This document shows, in pieces, positions 25,354 to 33,912 of a DNA stretch of 35,263 bases. Source of the DNA: Bacteroidota bacterium (GTDB taxonomy: Bacteria; Bacteroidota; Bacteroidia; 2-12-FULL-35-15); assembly GCA_947476185.1 (NCBI GenBank), contig CANJPX010000032.1, positions 1-35,263 on the forward strand, written 5' to 3'. Within the stretch, counting starts at the first letter, position 1; each line of letters starts with the position of its first letter. The notes beneath the pieces were generated by a model. It was not told the origin of the DNA. It saw nothing but the letters and a program-made list of their open reading frames with translations, and did not search any database. The translations under genes were made by a program, and so were the position numbers.

Positions 25354-25376
25354 ACTGTCTGGAATTTATTTTTATT

Positions 25377-27929
25377 GTGAAATCCCCACTCTTTTATAAT
25401 AACAATCATCCCCTATTGAAAATTATTTTTTCTGCTTTCGTTATTCTTACATCTACCTGTTTATTTTCACAAAATACAGCAACCGTATTTGGAAAAATAA
25501 TGGATAGCGACAATCAACCAATTGAAGATGTAGGCATTTCAATCCTTGGCTCCAATCAAGCACCCGTTTTCACCGACCAGAAAGGAGAATTCAGTTATAG
25601 TATACCAGCAGGTGTAAATGTGATAATTGTATTCAACAACATCAATTTTAATCAAGCTCAACGCACTATCAATTTAGCTGCTGGCGAAAGATCAGACATC
25701 AGCAGAAAAATGAGTTCCAGAGGAGTAACTATCGGTATTGTTGAAATAACAGATGAAAACCGTTTTAAGGATCTTACCCGTCTTGATCCTATAAACATAA
25801 CTCACATCCCTACTGCCAGCCAGGATTTTAATGCCATTTTATTCACTCTTCCGGGAGTTTCCAACCGAAACGAATTGAGTTCATCCTACTCTGTTCGAGG
25901 CGGGAATTTTGATGAAAATTTGGTTTACGTAAATGGAATAGAAGTTTACCGTCCTTTCCTTACGCGATCTGGTCAGCAAGAAGGATTAAGTTTTATAAAT
26001 CCTGACCTGGTTTCGTCCGTATTATTTTCTGCTGGAGGATTTGAAGCTAAATACGGAGATAAAATGTCGAGTGTACTTGATGTTCAATATCGAAAACCAA
26101 GAAAATTTGCAGGTACTGTTTCAGGGAGTTTACTAGGAAGTAATTTGCATTTGGAAGGCTCCTCAAAAAATTACCGGTTCACTTGGTTGATGGGTGCACG
26201 TTATAAGACAAATAAATATCTCTTAGGAAAAACGGATTCGAAAGGTGATTACAAACCTTTCTTTGCAGACGTTCAAATGTTTACTACCTATGATATCACG
26301 GCAAACTGGGAATTAGATTTCTTAGGTAATTATGCAAGTAATAAATATCAGTTCGTCCCTCAAAACAGAGAAACAGATTTTGGAACGCTGGATAAAGCCT
26401 TACGTTTGAAAATTTATTTTGACGGACAAGAAATAGATCAATTCAATACCATGATGGGTGCTTTATCAGCCATATACAATGATAATGCACAAAAATTAAA
26501 TTTAAAATTTATCGGATCCGCTTTTCATAGTAAAGAAAATGAAGCCTTTGATATTCAAGGACAATATTTTATCGGTGAACTGGAAACAGATTTCGGCAAA
26601 CCAAACTTTGGTGATGTAGTAGCAGAGCGAGGTATTGGCACATTCATTAACCATGCACGCACGAATTTAGATGCTTATATTTTCAGTGCCGAACACAAGG
26701 GAACTTATACAGAAGGAAAGAAACAATTGTTATGGGGAGTAAAATATTCAAATGAACAAATTACAGACAAACTAAGTGAATGGAAATATGTGGACAGTGC
26801 CGGATTTTCAATGCCCACGAACTATGGTCCAATATTAAATCCGGGAGACATTACGTTGCAAGATGTTGTTAAGCAAAAAATAAATATTTCGTCCAATCGT
26901 TTGTCAGGATTTGTACAGGGATCAATTACAAAATTAACAAAAGACACTTCTACGATTTCTGCAACACTTGGAATACGTGCTAATTACTGGGATTTCAACA
27001 ATCAGGCATTAATTGGTCCGCGCGGTACTTTTGGAATAAAACCAAATTGGAAAAGAGATTTTCTATTTAAATTTTCTTCCGGATATTATTATCAACCTGC
27101 TTTTTACAGAGAGTTAAGAGGTACGGATGGAATCATCAACAAAAATATAAAAGCACAAACTTCAATTCATTTTGTACTGACGAGTGATTATAATTTTAAA
27201 GCATGGAAACGACCATTTAAATTTATTGCTGAGGCGTATTATAAATACCTCGATAATTTAATTCCTTATGAAGTAGATAATGTGCGCATTCGTTATTCAG
27301 CAAAAAATAATGCAACAGGATATGCAACAGGTATTGATCTGAAAATAAATGGAGAATTTGTAAAAGGACTGGAATCATGGGCATCTCTTTCTGTTATGCA
27401 AACGCAAGAAGACATTAAAGACGATTTTTATTATGATTATTATAATAGTGATGGAGAAAAAATTATACCCGGCTACACTGCAAACAATGTTAAAACAGAT
27501 AGTATAAGAAATACGCCCGGATATATTTATCGTCCAACAGACCAACGTGTCAGTTTTGGTTTATTTTTTCAGGATAATATTCCAAAACGACCTGACATAA
27601 AAATGCATCTGAATTTATTATTCGGAACAGGTGTTCCTTTTGGTCCTCCGGGTTCACAACGTTATCAGCAGGTTTTGCGCATGCCTCCATACAGAAGAGT
27701 GGATATAGGATTTTCGTATCAGGCTTTAAAAGAAAACAGGACAGTTAAACCGAAAAGCCCCGGCAGATTTGTAAGATCCCTTTGGATCAGTCTTGAAGTT
27801 TTCAATTTATTAGGAACCAACAATACCGTTTCCTATATCTGGGTTGAAGATGTGACTAACAGACAATATGCTGTTCCAAATTATCTGACACAACGTCAAT
27901 TGAACTTGAGAACAATAATAAAATTTTAA
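25377..27929 (+). CDS. TonB-dependent outer-membrane receptor
   Basis: An 850-residue outer-membrane transporter. The start codon is GTG, chosen because it yields a proper signal peptide (LLKIIFSAFVILTSTCLFSQ). A carboxypeptidase-like regulatory domain follows (VFGKIMDSDNQPIEDVGISI, about residues 40-115), then the plug (LPGVSNRNELSSSYSVRGGNF, about 155-175) and a beta-barrel that ends in the family's aromatic C-terminus (LNLRTIIKF). There is no SusD partner nearby, so it is not a classical polysaccharide locus. The substrate is unknown. Neighbouring small genes downstream may belong to the same transcript. Confidence 0.92.
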   Translation: MKSPLFYNNNHPLLKIIFSAFVILTSTCLFSQNTATVFGKIMDSDNQPIEDVGISILGSNQAPVFTDQKGEFSYSIPAGVNVIIVFNNINFNQAQRTINLAAGERSDISRKMSSRGVTIGIVEITDENRFKDLTRLDPINITHIPTASQDFNAILFTLPGVSNRNELSSSYSVRGGNFDENLVYVNGIEVYRPFLTRSGQQEGLSFINPDLVSSVLFSAGGFEAKYGDKMSSVLDVQYRKPRKFAGTVSGSLLGSNLHLEGSSKNYRFTWLMGARYKTNKYLLGKTDSKGDYKPFFADVQMFTTYDITANWELDFLGNYASNKYQFVPQNRETDFGTLDKALRLKIYFDGQEIDQFNTMMGALSAIYNDNAQKLNLKFIGSAFHSKENEAFDIQGQYFIGELETDFGKPNFGDVVAERGIGTFINHARTNLDAYIFSAEHKGTYTEGKKQLLWGVKYSNEQITDKLSEWKYVDSAGFSMPTNYGPILNPGDITLQDVVKQKINISSNRLSGFVQGSITKLTKDTSTISATLGIRANYWDFNNQALIGPRGTFGIKPNWKRDFLFKFSSGYYYQPAFYRELRGTDGIINKNIKAQTSIHFVLTSDYNFKAWKRPFKFIAEAYYKYLDNLIPYEVDNVRIRYSAKNNATGYATGIDLKINGEFVKGLESWASLSVMQTQEDIKDDFYYDYYNSDGEKIIPGYTANNVKTDSIRNTPGYIYRPTDQRVSFGLFFQDNIPKRPDIKMHLNLLFGTGVPFGPPGSQRYQQVLRMPPYRRVDIGFSYQALKENRTVKPKSPGRFVRSLWISLEVFNLLGTNNTVSYIWVEDVTNRQYAVPNYLTQRQLNLRTIIKF

Positions 27930-27963
27930 AAATTTAATTTGCCTTCAAACATTCGCTTTCATC

Positions 27964-28344
27964 ATGGCAAAAGAAAAAAAATCTGTTCCATTTAGTTTCG
28001 CGATTGAAAATCTATATTCACTTGAACCGGTTGTAAAATCTATGTTTGGCGCATTTGCTATTTATGTTGGAATAAAAATAGTTTTGATCTTACGAAATAA
28101 GGATGATGAGGACAGTGGTGTTTGGATCGCAACTATGCAAGAGCACCATGCAAGTTTAAAAAAAGAATTTTCAAGCATGAGAACGATCAAACTCTTTGGA
28201 TCAGGAATAAGTAATTGGCAAATACTGCCACTGGATGCTGATTCATTTGAAACAGACGTCAACAGAGTCTGTGAACTGATCCTAAAAGGAGATGGCCGCA
28301 TTGGAACTATCCCAAAACCTAAAAAGAAAAAGATCAAAAAATGA
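27964..28344 (+). CDS. small conserved protein, possibly TfoX-N-like fold
   Basis: A 126-residue basic cytosolic protein without signal peptide. The segment VVKSMFGAFAIYVGIKIVLIL, followed by DEDSGVWIATMQEHHASLKKEF, recalls the start of TfoX N-terminal-like domains (MFG..A.YV...). This resemblance is weak and from memory. It ends in a Lys-rich tail (PKPKKKKIKK). Its stop overlaps the ATG of the next gene by 4 nt (ATGA), so the two are translationally coupled. Function unknown. Confidence 0.65.
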   Translation: MAKEKKSVPFSFAIENLYSLEPVVKSMFGAFAIYVGIKIVLILRNKDDEDSGVWIATMQEHHASLKKEFSSMRTIKLFGSGISNWQILPLDADSFETDVNRVCELILKGDGRIGTIPKPKKKKIKK

Positions 28345-28832
28345 AATACCCTGAAACAGCAATTCAAGGCTTTATAAATGCATTAGATGATGATCAGGGG
28401 GCATATGTTTGGCTTTCCGAAAGTAAGTGGAAAGAACTGGCAGCATTTGTTGATATAGTGAATTCCGAAAACACTCAAGCCATACTATTTCTTTTAAGTA
28501 ATAAAGAAAAATTTCCAACCATTGTAAATTTTTTAGCTGCTTTACAAAAAGAAGAAAAAGCATTCGATCTACTAATGGCTACCAACGAACGTGAATGGGC
28601 GGCAACAGTTAGTTCAGTTCATGGTGATGATGCTGCATACGAATGGTTATTAAAAAATAATTTTATTATTTTCACAAAGCTAGTTGATGTTCTGGTAAAA
28701 AATGCTTCATCCAGAGGCTCCGGAATTAGTTCCTATGGAAGTATTGGGGCTGGAGGCTCCTCCGGTGGTGGTGGATTCGTAGGTTTTGGTGGTGGCAGTT
28801 TCGGTGGCGGCGGTGGCGGAGGAAGCTGGTAA
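28341..28832 (+). CDS. four-unit helical-repeat protein with glycine-rich tail
   Basis: A 163-residue protein of unknown function, without signal peptide. Four helical units are anchored on an A-x-x-h-L pattern at Ala21 (AYVWL), Ala47 (AILFL), Ala74 (AFDLL) and Ala99 (AYEWL), 26, 27 and 25 residues apart. From about residue 124 a Ser/Gly-rich tail takes over and ends FGGGGGGGSW. Such tails are seen on other bacterial proteins, for example TPM-domain proteins. It is a clear paralogue of the next gene in its first 115 residues. It overlaps the preceding gene by 4 nt, so it is coupled to it. Confidence 0.75.
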   Translation: MKYPETAIQGFINALDDDQGAYVWLSESKWKELAAFVDIVNSENTQAILFLLSNKEKFPTIVNFLAALQKEEKAFDLLMATNEREWAATVSSVHGDDAAYEWLLKNNFIIFTKLVDVLVKNASSRGSGISSYGSIGAGGSSGGGGFVGFGGGSFGGGGGGGSW

Positions 28833-28863
28833 GCTTAAATAATAATTGTAAATTTATAGTCAA

Positions 28864-29277
28864 ATGAATTACTCAAAAGAAGCAATAGAAAAAACAGGCG
28901 CCTGGGTGGAAGGCGATCTGGGGGCAAAAAAATGGCTTCAGGACAACCGCTTTGAAGAATTGGTGCAGCTAAAAGACGCTTGCAGCAGATATGCTAAAGC
29001 ACTGGAATATTTGCTGGTTCACAAACACATTGCCCTGGCTGCGTTTGTAAATGCAATTTGGGAAGATCAAAAAGCATTCAAAGTATTAATGGATCTTCGC
29101 GCATTTCAATGGGCAGCAATGGCGAACTACATTAACGGTGATGATGAAGCCGCGGTATTTCTCAAAAAAAATAAAATGGAAAACTATGCCGAATTAGCAC
29201 ATAAGATCCAAGCCAAAATAAGAAAAGAAGGTGATGCAGGAACAAATTTTTTTAACAGCGGACCATTCAAAGTATAA
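28864..29277 (+). CDS. four-unit helical-repeat protein, paralogue of the preceding gene
   Basis: A 137-residue acidic-to-neutral cytosolic protein. The same four units are seen here at an exact 25-residue period: Ala21 (AKKWL), Ala46 (ALEYL), Ala71 (AFKVL) and Ala96 (AAVFL). Third-unit similarity to the neighbour is striking (QKAFKVLMDLRAFQWAAMAN against EKAFDLLMATNEREWAATVS). It lacks the Gly-rich tail and ends SGPFKV. It follows its paralogue by 31 nt. It is probably a protein-binding scaffold; no function is known to me. Confidence 0.75.
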   Translation: MNYSKEAIEKTGAWVEGDLGAKKWLQDNRFEELVQLKDACSRYAKALEYLLVHKHIALAAFVNAIWEDQKAFKVLMDLRAFQWAAMANYINGDDEAAVFLKKNKMENYAELAHKIQAKIRKEGDAGTNFFNSGPFKV

Positions 29278-29352
29278 CGTTAGGAAGAAAAAGAGTAGGC
29301 AATTAAAAAAATATGCAGTTGGCAAATAAATAAAAAATATACGATAAATTAA

Positions 29353-29598
29353 ATGAGAATCATCGCCAACATACCGCACCCGAAAATAAGCATCAATATT
29401 TTTTCAATGAATGAAAAATACCAGATCCAATTCATGGCGGGACCTATGGAACAAACAATCAAAATTGCACATAGTGAAATTGATGGTATTGAAGGTATCC
29501 AGAAAATGATAGACGATATTTTTTTGGAAAAAGTATTGGAACGTTTTAATGAAATGTACCTATCTTTGAAAGAAGCGAAAGAAAGGTTGAACAGTTAA
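29353..29598 (+). CDS. small conserved protein of unknown function
   Basis: An 81-residue protein. It begins MRIIANIPHPKISINIFSMN, continues with a short beta-rich part (YQIQFMAGPMEQTIKIA) and ends in a helix (FLEKVLERFNEMYLSLKEAK). The composition is that of a real, folded cytosolic protein, and the frame lies neatly between two same-strand genes (76 and 29 nt). I do not recognise the family. Confidence 0.6.
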   Translation: MRIIANIPHPKISINIFSMNEKYQIQFMAGPMEQTIKIAHSEIDGIEGIQKMIDDIFLEKVLERFNEMYLSLKEAKERLNS

Positions 29599-29627
29599 AA
29601 CAACAATTCGCATTTATAAATTTTAAT

Positions 29628-30308
29628 ATGTATAAAAAAATAATATTCTCCTTTATAATTATTATGGTCGTTGCAGGATTTATCCCTGCTCCCTCCTATC
29701 AAATTGCTTTATTGAAATATGGTGGTGGCGGTGATTGGTATGCCAATCTGGAAACATCTTTACCAAATCTTATTGAATTTTGCAATACCAATTTAAAAAC
29801 CAATATCAACCCGGAACAGGCTACCGTTGAAGTTGGCAGTCCGGATATTTACAACTACCCTTTTGTGCATATAACAGGTCACGGGAATATTGTATTCAAT
29901 TCGCAAGAGACCGATAATCTGCGTAATTATTTGATAGGTGGTGGATTTTTACACATCTCCGATAATTACGGGATCGACAAATTCATTCGTCCGCAAATGA
30001 AAAAAGTTTTCCCTGAATTAGATTTTATAGAATTACCATTCTCACATCCCATTTACCATCAGAAATATGATTTCCCGAATGGTTTGCCAAAGATCCATGA
30101 GCACGATGGAAAAGCACCGCAAGGATTTGGATTAATTTACCAGGGGCGTTTGGTATGTTTTTATGACTATGAATGCGATCTTGGTGATGGCTGGGAAAGT
30201 TTTGAAGTTCATAAAGACTCTCCCGAAATGCATCAAAAAGCCTTGAAAATGGGAGCGAATATGATCCAATATGTGTTGATGGGTGGCGAGAATGTGGTAA
30301 AGAAATAG
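29628..30308 (+). CDS. DUF4159 domain protein
   Basis: A 226-residue exported protein. A signal peptide or anchor (IIFSFIIIMVVAGFIPAPSY) precedes a DUF4159 domain that fills the rest: YGGGGDWYANLETSLPNL at the start, PFVHITGHGNIVFN, then LIGGGFLHISDNYG, IELPFSHPIYHQ and a C-terminal CFYDYECDLGDGWE. The fold is related to the glutamine-amidotransferase-like or von-Willebrand-associated DUF4159 proteins, and its role is unknown. It is the last gene of the plus-strand run. Its stop lies two bases from the stop of the convergent hydrolase gene. Confidence 0.85.
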   Translation: MYKKIIFSFIIIMVVAGFIPAPSYQIALLKYGGGGDWYANLETSLPNLIEFCNTNLKTNINPEQATVEVGSPDIYNYPFVHITGHGNIVFNSQETDNLRNYLIGGGFLHISDNYGIDKFIRPQMKKVFPELDFIELPFSHPIYHQKYDFPNGLPKIHEHDGKAPQGFGLIYQGRLVCFYDYECDLGDGWESFEVHKDSPEMHQKALKMGANMIQYVLMGGENVVKK

Positions 30309-30310
30309 TC

Positions 30311-30982
30311 TTACAGAATTTTAGTCAAACCTAATTCCCTATTAATAATTTCATTTATCTCATCAGCCTTACTGACGATCATAAAATGATTTCCTTCCTG
30401 AATAGTATAATCACAATTTAGATTTTCATAAGGCAACACCTTATCAGCTGTGCCATGAATATGAATTATATTATGAGGTATCTCTTTGTTTTTCCAATTG
30501 ACAATACAATTTACTGCACCAACAAAATATCCTTGCGGAGAGGTATTCAACATCTCCTTAAATTTATTTTTTTGTTCTTTTGTAACAACACCAAATTGCT
30601 TTTTAATTAATAAGGCTGATCTTTTGAAAACAGAATCACTCAACACTTTATAAACAGGAATATTTTTCCAAAAAGTGATCTTTGAAGGGAGTTCATCAAA
30701 GGTTTTACAGCTTGAAATGACAAATGTTTTAACAGGCTTTAATTTTTTTGCAATCTCAACGGCACACATTCCACCAAGTGAAACTCCAATTAATGCGAAG
30801 GGGAGAGAATCATCTATCTGTTTTGCAAGACGCATTGCATACTGCGGCAGCGTCTCGTTTTTAGACGCCGGTTCCCACTTAATATAATGGATCTTACAAT
30901 TATTCAATTTTAAATTTTTGAATAACCTACCATCAACACCCATACCCGGAATACAATATACATTAAGCATTGATATAGACAT
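30311..30982 (-). CDS. alpha/beta hydrolase
   Basis: A 223-residue alpha/beta hydrolase. The nucleophile elbow is GVSLGG with Ser68. Asp180 (HGTADKVLP) and His199 (EGNHFMI) complete the catalytic triad. The N-terminal GMGVDGRLF fits the oxyanion region. The start may be the first ATG or Met5 (30970); the latter gives MLNVYCIPGMG. Probably a cytosolic esterase or thioesterase. No substrate is suggested by the neighbours. Confidence 0.85.
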   Translation of the reverse strand: MSISMLNVYCIPGMGVDGRLFKNLKLNNCKIHYIKWEPASKNETLPQYAMRLAKQIDDSLPFALIGVSLGGMCAVEIAKKLKPVKTFVISSCKTFDELPSKITFWKNIPVYKVLSDSVFKRSALLIKKQFGVVTKEQKNKFKEMLNTSPQGYFVGAVNCIVNWKNKEIPHNIIHIHGTADKVLPYENLNCDYTIQEGNHFMIVSKADEINEIINRELGLTKIL

Positions 30983-31053
30983 CTTTAAAATGTGATTGAC
31001 GTTCTAATAATTCTGTATTGGAAGATAGAGACTCTTTAGCGTAAGTATGAGCA

Positions 31054-31075
31054 CTTCGACTTTGCTCAAAATAAC
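31054..31075. repeat. CTTCGACTTTGCTCAAAATAAC dispersed-type element
   Basis: In the 121-bp gap between pyrophosphatase and hydrolase. It is the inverse-orientation relative of the CATTCTGAGCGATGTCGAA element at 14488-14510. The remainder of the gap shows nothing notable. Confidence 0.5.
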
Positions 31076-31103
31076 TAGTGATAAGAATTTATCTTCCACA
31101 AAT

Positions 31104-31718
31104 TTACTTAACTAAAAATTTATTTTTATAATCCTCTCTGCTTCTTTTTATCACCTCGTATGCCTCTTCTCTTCCATAAACATGCGTGATCTCACAGGTT
31201 GGCTTCTCTGCTCCCGGAATGTTTTTATAGGTCAGGAAATAATGTTTTAAGCGATCTATAACAGCTTCTGTACAATCAGATATATCTTTCCATCCATCAA
31301 ACACTTCATCGTTTTTCATCACAGCTATAATTTTATCATCAGCTTCTCCTTTGTCTATCAGTCGAAAACCACCAATTGGAATAGCCTGCAAGATAATGTC
31401 TCCATGCGTTATCACCTTTTCACTCAACACACAAATATCCAATGGATCACCATCGCCTTTCGCAACTATCCTTCCAGATTTTAAAGCAGCGTATTCTGCA
31501 ACCTTCACATCACAATATGTTTGAGGAATGAAACCATACAATGTGGGAACAACATTGGAAAATTTTTGAGGCCGATCGATCTTTAAATAGCCGGACTCTT
31601 TATCGATTTCATATTTGACAGTATCTGTTGGAACAATCTCTATAAATGCTGTTACGATCTCAGGGGCATTTTCTCCAATGGAGATTCCATGCCAAGGATG
31701 TGATTTAAAATGTTGCAT
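31104..31718 (-). CDS. ppa: inorganic pyrophosphatase (family I)
   Basis: A 204-residue family I soluble pyrophosphatase that hydrolyses PPi to phosphate and drives biosynthetic reactions. The signature DGDPLD is present (Asp89, Asp91, Asp94), preceded by YGFIPQTYC and the YEIDKESGYLKIDR block, and followed by a conserved KHYFLTYK segment. The N-terminus (HPWHGISIGENAPE) matches the Bacteroidota type. It starts one base after the stop of the next upstream gene (31720), but it is a housekeeping gene and may have its own promoter. Confidence 0.95.
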   Translation of the reverse strand: MQHFKSHPWHGISIGENAPEIVTAFIEIVPTDTVKYEIDKESGYLKIDRPQKFSNVVPTLYGFIPQTYCDVKVAEYAALKSGRIVAKGDGDPLDICVLSEKVITHGDIILQAIPIGGFRLIDKGEADDKIIAVMKNDEVFDGWKDISDCTEAVIDRLKHYFLTYKNIPGAEKPTCEITHVYGREEAYEVIKRSREDYKNKFLVK

Positions 31719-31719
31719 T

Positions 31720-32310
31720 TTATTTTTTCTTACGTGTTACGAAATAAACTATCCCCATTGCAGAAACAGAAACTAATAATAAAATCAATTTACCGTAAGC
31801 ACTAGGCTGATCATTACGGGGACCAATTTCATTTTCCTGCTTATTTAAATCATTGCCATGGATAAAATACTGGAGTCCGAATGTGGTCTTCAAAAATTCT
31901 TTTTCCTTTTCAAACGTTCGTTGCGCCTCAATTAGGAAAACATCTTGCGAATCGTCATTGTATTTTTTCCGGCTATGCTCACAAAAAGTTACCTTCAACT
32001 GATCAAATTTCACATACTTTGAATAGATCAACCACTCTTCTGCTTTTAAAAAGCTCATCATACAGGCTGAAGAACAATCAAAATCAATTTTTACATTTTT
32101 CTCAGCATTCCCTTTATACAATTCTGTGATCGTAAAAAAGGCAGTAGAAAAGCCTTTGGAATTACATGGCGTTACAGAATCAACCATGCCATAAAAGATC
32201 ACATCATAATTCTGACACAACTCTTTAGAAATAGGAGATGATGGAGGACATTCACAAGCAAAGCCATAAAAGGAAAAAAGAATCAGAACTAATGAAAGGA
32301 TTTTTTTCAT
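31720..32310 (-). CDS. exported Cys-rich protein with C-terminal membrane anchor
   Basis: A 196-residue protein with a signal peptide (ILSLVLILFSFYGFA) directly followed by CECPP, which resembles the N-terminal Cys-x-Cys of TIMP/netrin-like (NTR) domains. Further Cys residues (CNSK, DCSSACMM, TFCEHS) fit that disulfide-rich beta-barrel. A C-terminal hydrophobic segment with KKK tail (LILLLVSVSAMGIVYFVTRKKK) is a membrane anchor. The ATG at 32310 overlaps the TGA stop of the upstream gene by one base; a TTG one codon before is less likely. Translational coupling with the T9SS gene is likely. The NTR assignment is tentative. Confidence 0.75.
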   Translation of the reverse strand: MKKILSLVLILFSFYGFACECPPSSPISKELCQNYDVIFYGMVDSVTPCNSKGFSTAFFTITELYKGNAEKNVKIDFDCSSACMMSFLKAEEWLIYSKYVKFDQLKVTFCEHSRKKYNDDSQDVFLIEAQRTFEKEKEFLKTTFGLQYFIHGNDLNKQENEIGPRNDQPSAYGKLILLLVSVSAMGIVYFVTRKKK

Positions 32311-33899
32311 CAATAAACGATCATTTTTTTGGTTACAACATACTCGTTACAAGAAATGGAATAATAATATATTCCGGATTTCAAATTGTATGCTGTTGCA
32401 TTAAATATGTAATCGTAATCACCTTCATAGAATTGTTCTTTATTATAAAGTGTCGCCACTTTATTTCCTAATACATCAAACACCTCCAAATTAACCGTTG
32501 CAGATTTCTTCAAACCAAACTTGATCCATGTTGTCTGGATAAACGGATTTGGTTGATTCTGCTCTAGCTCCACAGGAGAAAATGCATTTAAAGAGGATTC
32601 ATTTATACTCATCGTTGAACCATCTAGCAAAGCAGTCCAAACACTTAAGGTAGAGGAACTATAGGCCATCCAAATAGGGCGCACCATATTATTGTATGCA
32701 GATATTCCAATATAATCTCCAAAGAATACAGCAGGACTAGGAATAAAACTTGTTTGATTTATTTTATAATTTGTAAATGTATTTCCGCCATCCACAGATT
32801 TTGCGATATACACATCCGTTTGCTGACTAGATGAAGCATAATTTCTTCTGTCATAAAAAACACAATAAACCGTACCGGTAATTTTATCTACATCCATCCA
32901 TGATAAAAATTGTTGTGATCCTGCAACATCATTATTCACTCGGATTGGTGAACACCATGTTGTTCCGCCATCTGTAGATTTAACCAACCAAACATCAGTA
33001 TCTCCGGTACCATTACGTTGATCTGTCCAGTTAACATAAATGGTTCCATTATTCACTCCTCCCGTACGATCACAGATCGCCTGAGGCAAACCGTTACAAC
33101 GTTGCAAACCCGCAATATTATAATCCCATCCTCCCGGCATCGAAGTAACATTTGTTTCATGCGACAACCAAGTCAAGCCATCATCCAGACTCTTATTAAA
33201 CACGAGACCATTGGCCCCGGTCCAAACAACATATATTTCTCCTGCAGGACCAACAGAAGGAATTGCTCCTTCAACAGTATTATCGCTATCAACACAATCA
33301 CCACCATCTTTACTTATTCGAAGGGGGATACTCCAGGTCAAACCGGCATCAGAAGATTTTGAAAACATGATCACGGAGCTATCGGTTGCCGATGAAGTAC
33401 CATAAGAATCAAACTGAGTCCATGTAACATAGATCTCATTCGTTAACGGATTTACTACAATTCCTTCTTTATCTTGCACCTTCGTACCATTTTTTCCGGT
33501 AGATGTTCCACTCGGCCACCAGGTAACTCCGCCATCGGTTGACTTAGTAAATACGATCCTGTCAACCCAGCTTCCACCTGAAGAAGGATTGGATAAATGT
33601 GAATAATAAAAATCTCCTGTAGTATCAGTAAAAACGATAGGATCACCCCAAACTCCGTTTGTAGGATCCGATAAAAATGTTTGGGTCCATGAGGCACCAC
33701 CATCATTAGAACGAAAAACATTATCAATATTTGCACCGGCAACAACCTGATTCGGGTTCTTTGGATTTATCCGAATAGTTACCTCCTCTGGGTCATTCAC
33801 ATTACTGATCATCACATTGGTGTACTGAGCAGAAAGTATATTGACAAAAAATAGTGTACAAAAAAAAGAAAGAGAAATTTTTTTCATAGCGGTTTTCAT
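32310..33899 (-). CDS. secreted six-Asp-box propeller protein with T9SS sorting domain
   Basis: A secreted protein of about 529 residues from the chosen start. The open frame reaches to 33917, but MKTAMKK (33899) or MKK (33887) is preferred. The signal peptide (ISLSFFCTLFFVNILSAQ) then sits correctly, and a -7 promoter-like TACCTTTG (33905-33912) lies just upstream. Six Asp boxes (SNDGGASW, STDGGVTW, SSDAGLTW, SLDDGLTW, STDGGTTW, SVDGGNTF) suggest a six-bladed sialidase-type propeller. Sialidase catalytic residues are not evident, so enzyme activity is unproven. The T9SS sorting domain is at the C-terminus (ELEQNQPNPFIQTTWIKFGL, ending SCNEYVVTKKMIVY). Confidence 0.87.
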   Translation of the reverse strand: MKTAMKKISLSFFCTLFFVNILSAQYTNVMISNVNDPEEVTIRINPKNPNQVVAGANIDNVFRSNDGGASWTQTFLSDPTNGVWGDPIVFTDTTGDFYYSHLSNPSSGGSWVDRIVFTKSTDGGVTWWPSGTSTGKNGTKVQDKEGIVVNPLTNEIYVTWTQFDSYGTSSATDSSVIMFSKSSDAGLTWSIPLRISKDGGDCVDSDNTVEGAIPSVGPAGEIYVVWTGANGLVFNKSLDDGLTWLSHETNVTSMPGGWDYNIAGLQRCNGLPQAICDRTGGVNNGTIYVNWTDQRNGTGDTDVWLVKSTDGGTTWCSPIRVNNDVAGSQQFLSWMDVDKITGTVYCVFYDRRNYASSSQQTDVYIAKSVDGGNTFTNYKINQTSFIPSPAVFFGDYIGISAYNNMVRPIWMAYSSSTLSVWTALLDGSTMSINESSLNAFSPVELEQNQPNPFIQTTWIKFGLKKSATVNLEVFDVLGNKVATLYNKEQFYEGDYDYIFNATAYNLKSGIYYYSISCNEYVVTKKMIVY

Positions 33900-33904
33900 T
33901 TTAT

Positions 33905-33912
33905 CAAAGGTA
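33905..33912 (-). promoter_or_regulatory. candidate -7 element of the T9SS propeller gene
   Basis: TACCTTTG on the minus strand fits the Bacteroidota consensus TAnnTTTG. It lies only 5 nt from the ATG at 33899, which would give a very short leader or place the true start at 33887. No good -33 TTTG is found 17-23 nt upstream. Confidence 0.35.

Noticed and set aside
33018..33362. 114-codon plus-strand frame within the T9SS propeller gene
   Set aside because: Antisense shadow; Ile/Thr/Arg-rich, no signal peptide or motif, and the opposite frame has clear Asp boxes.
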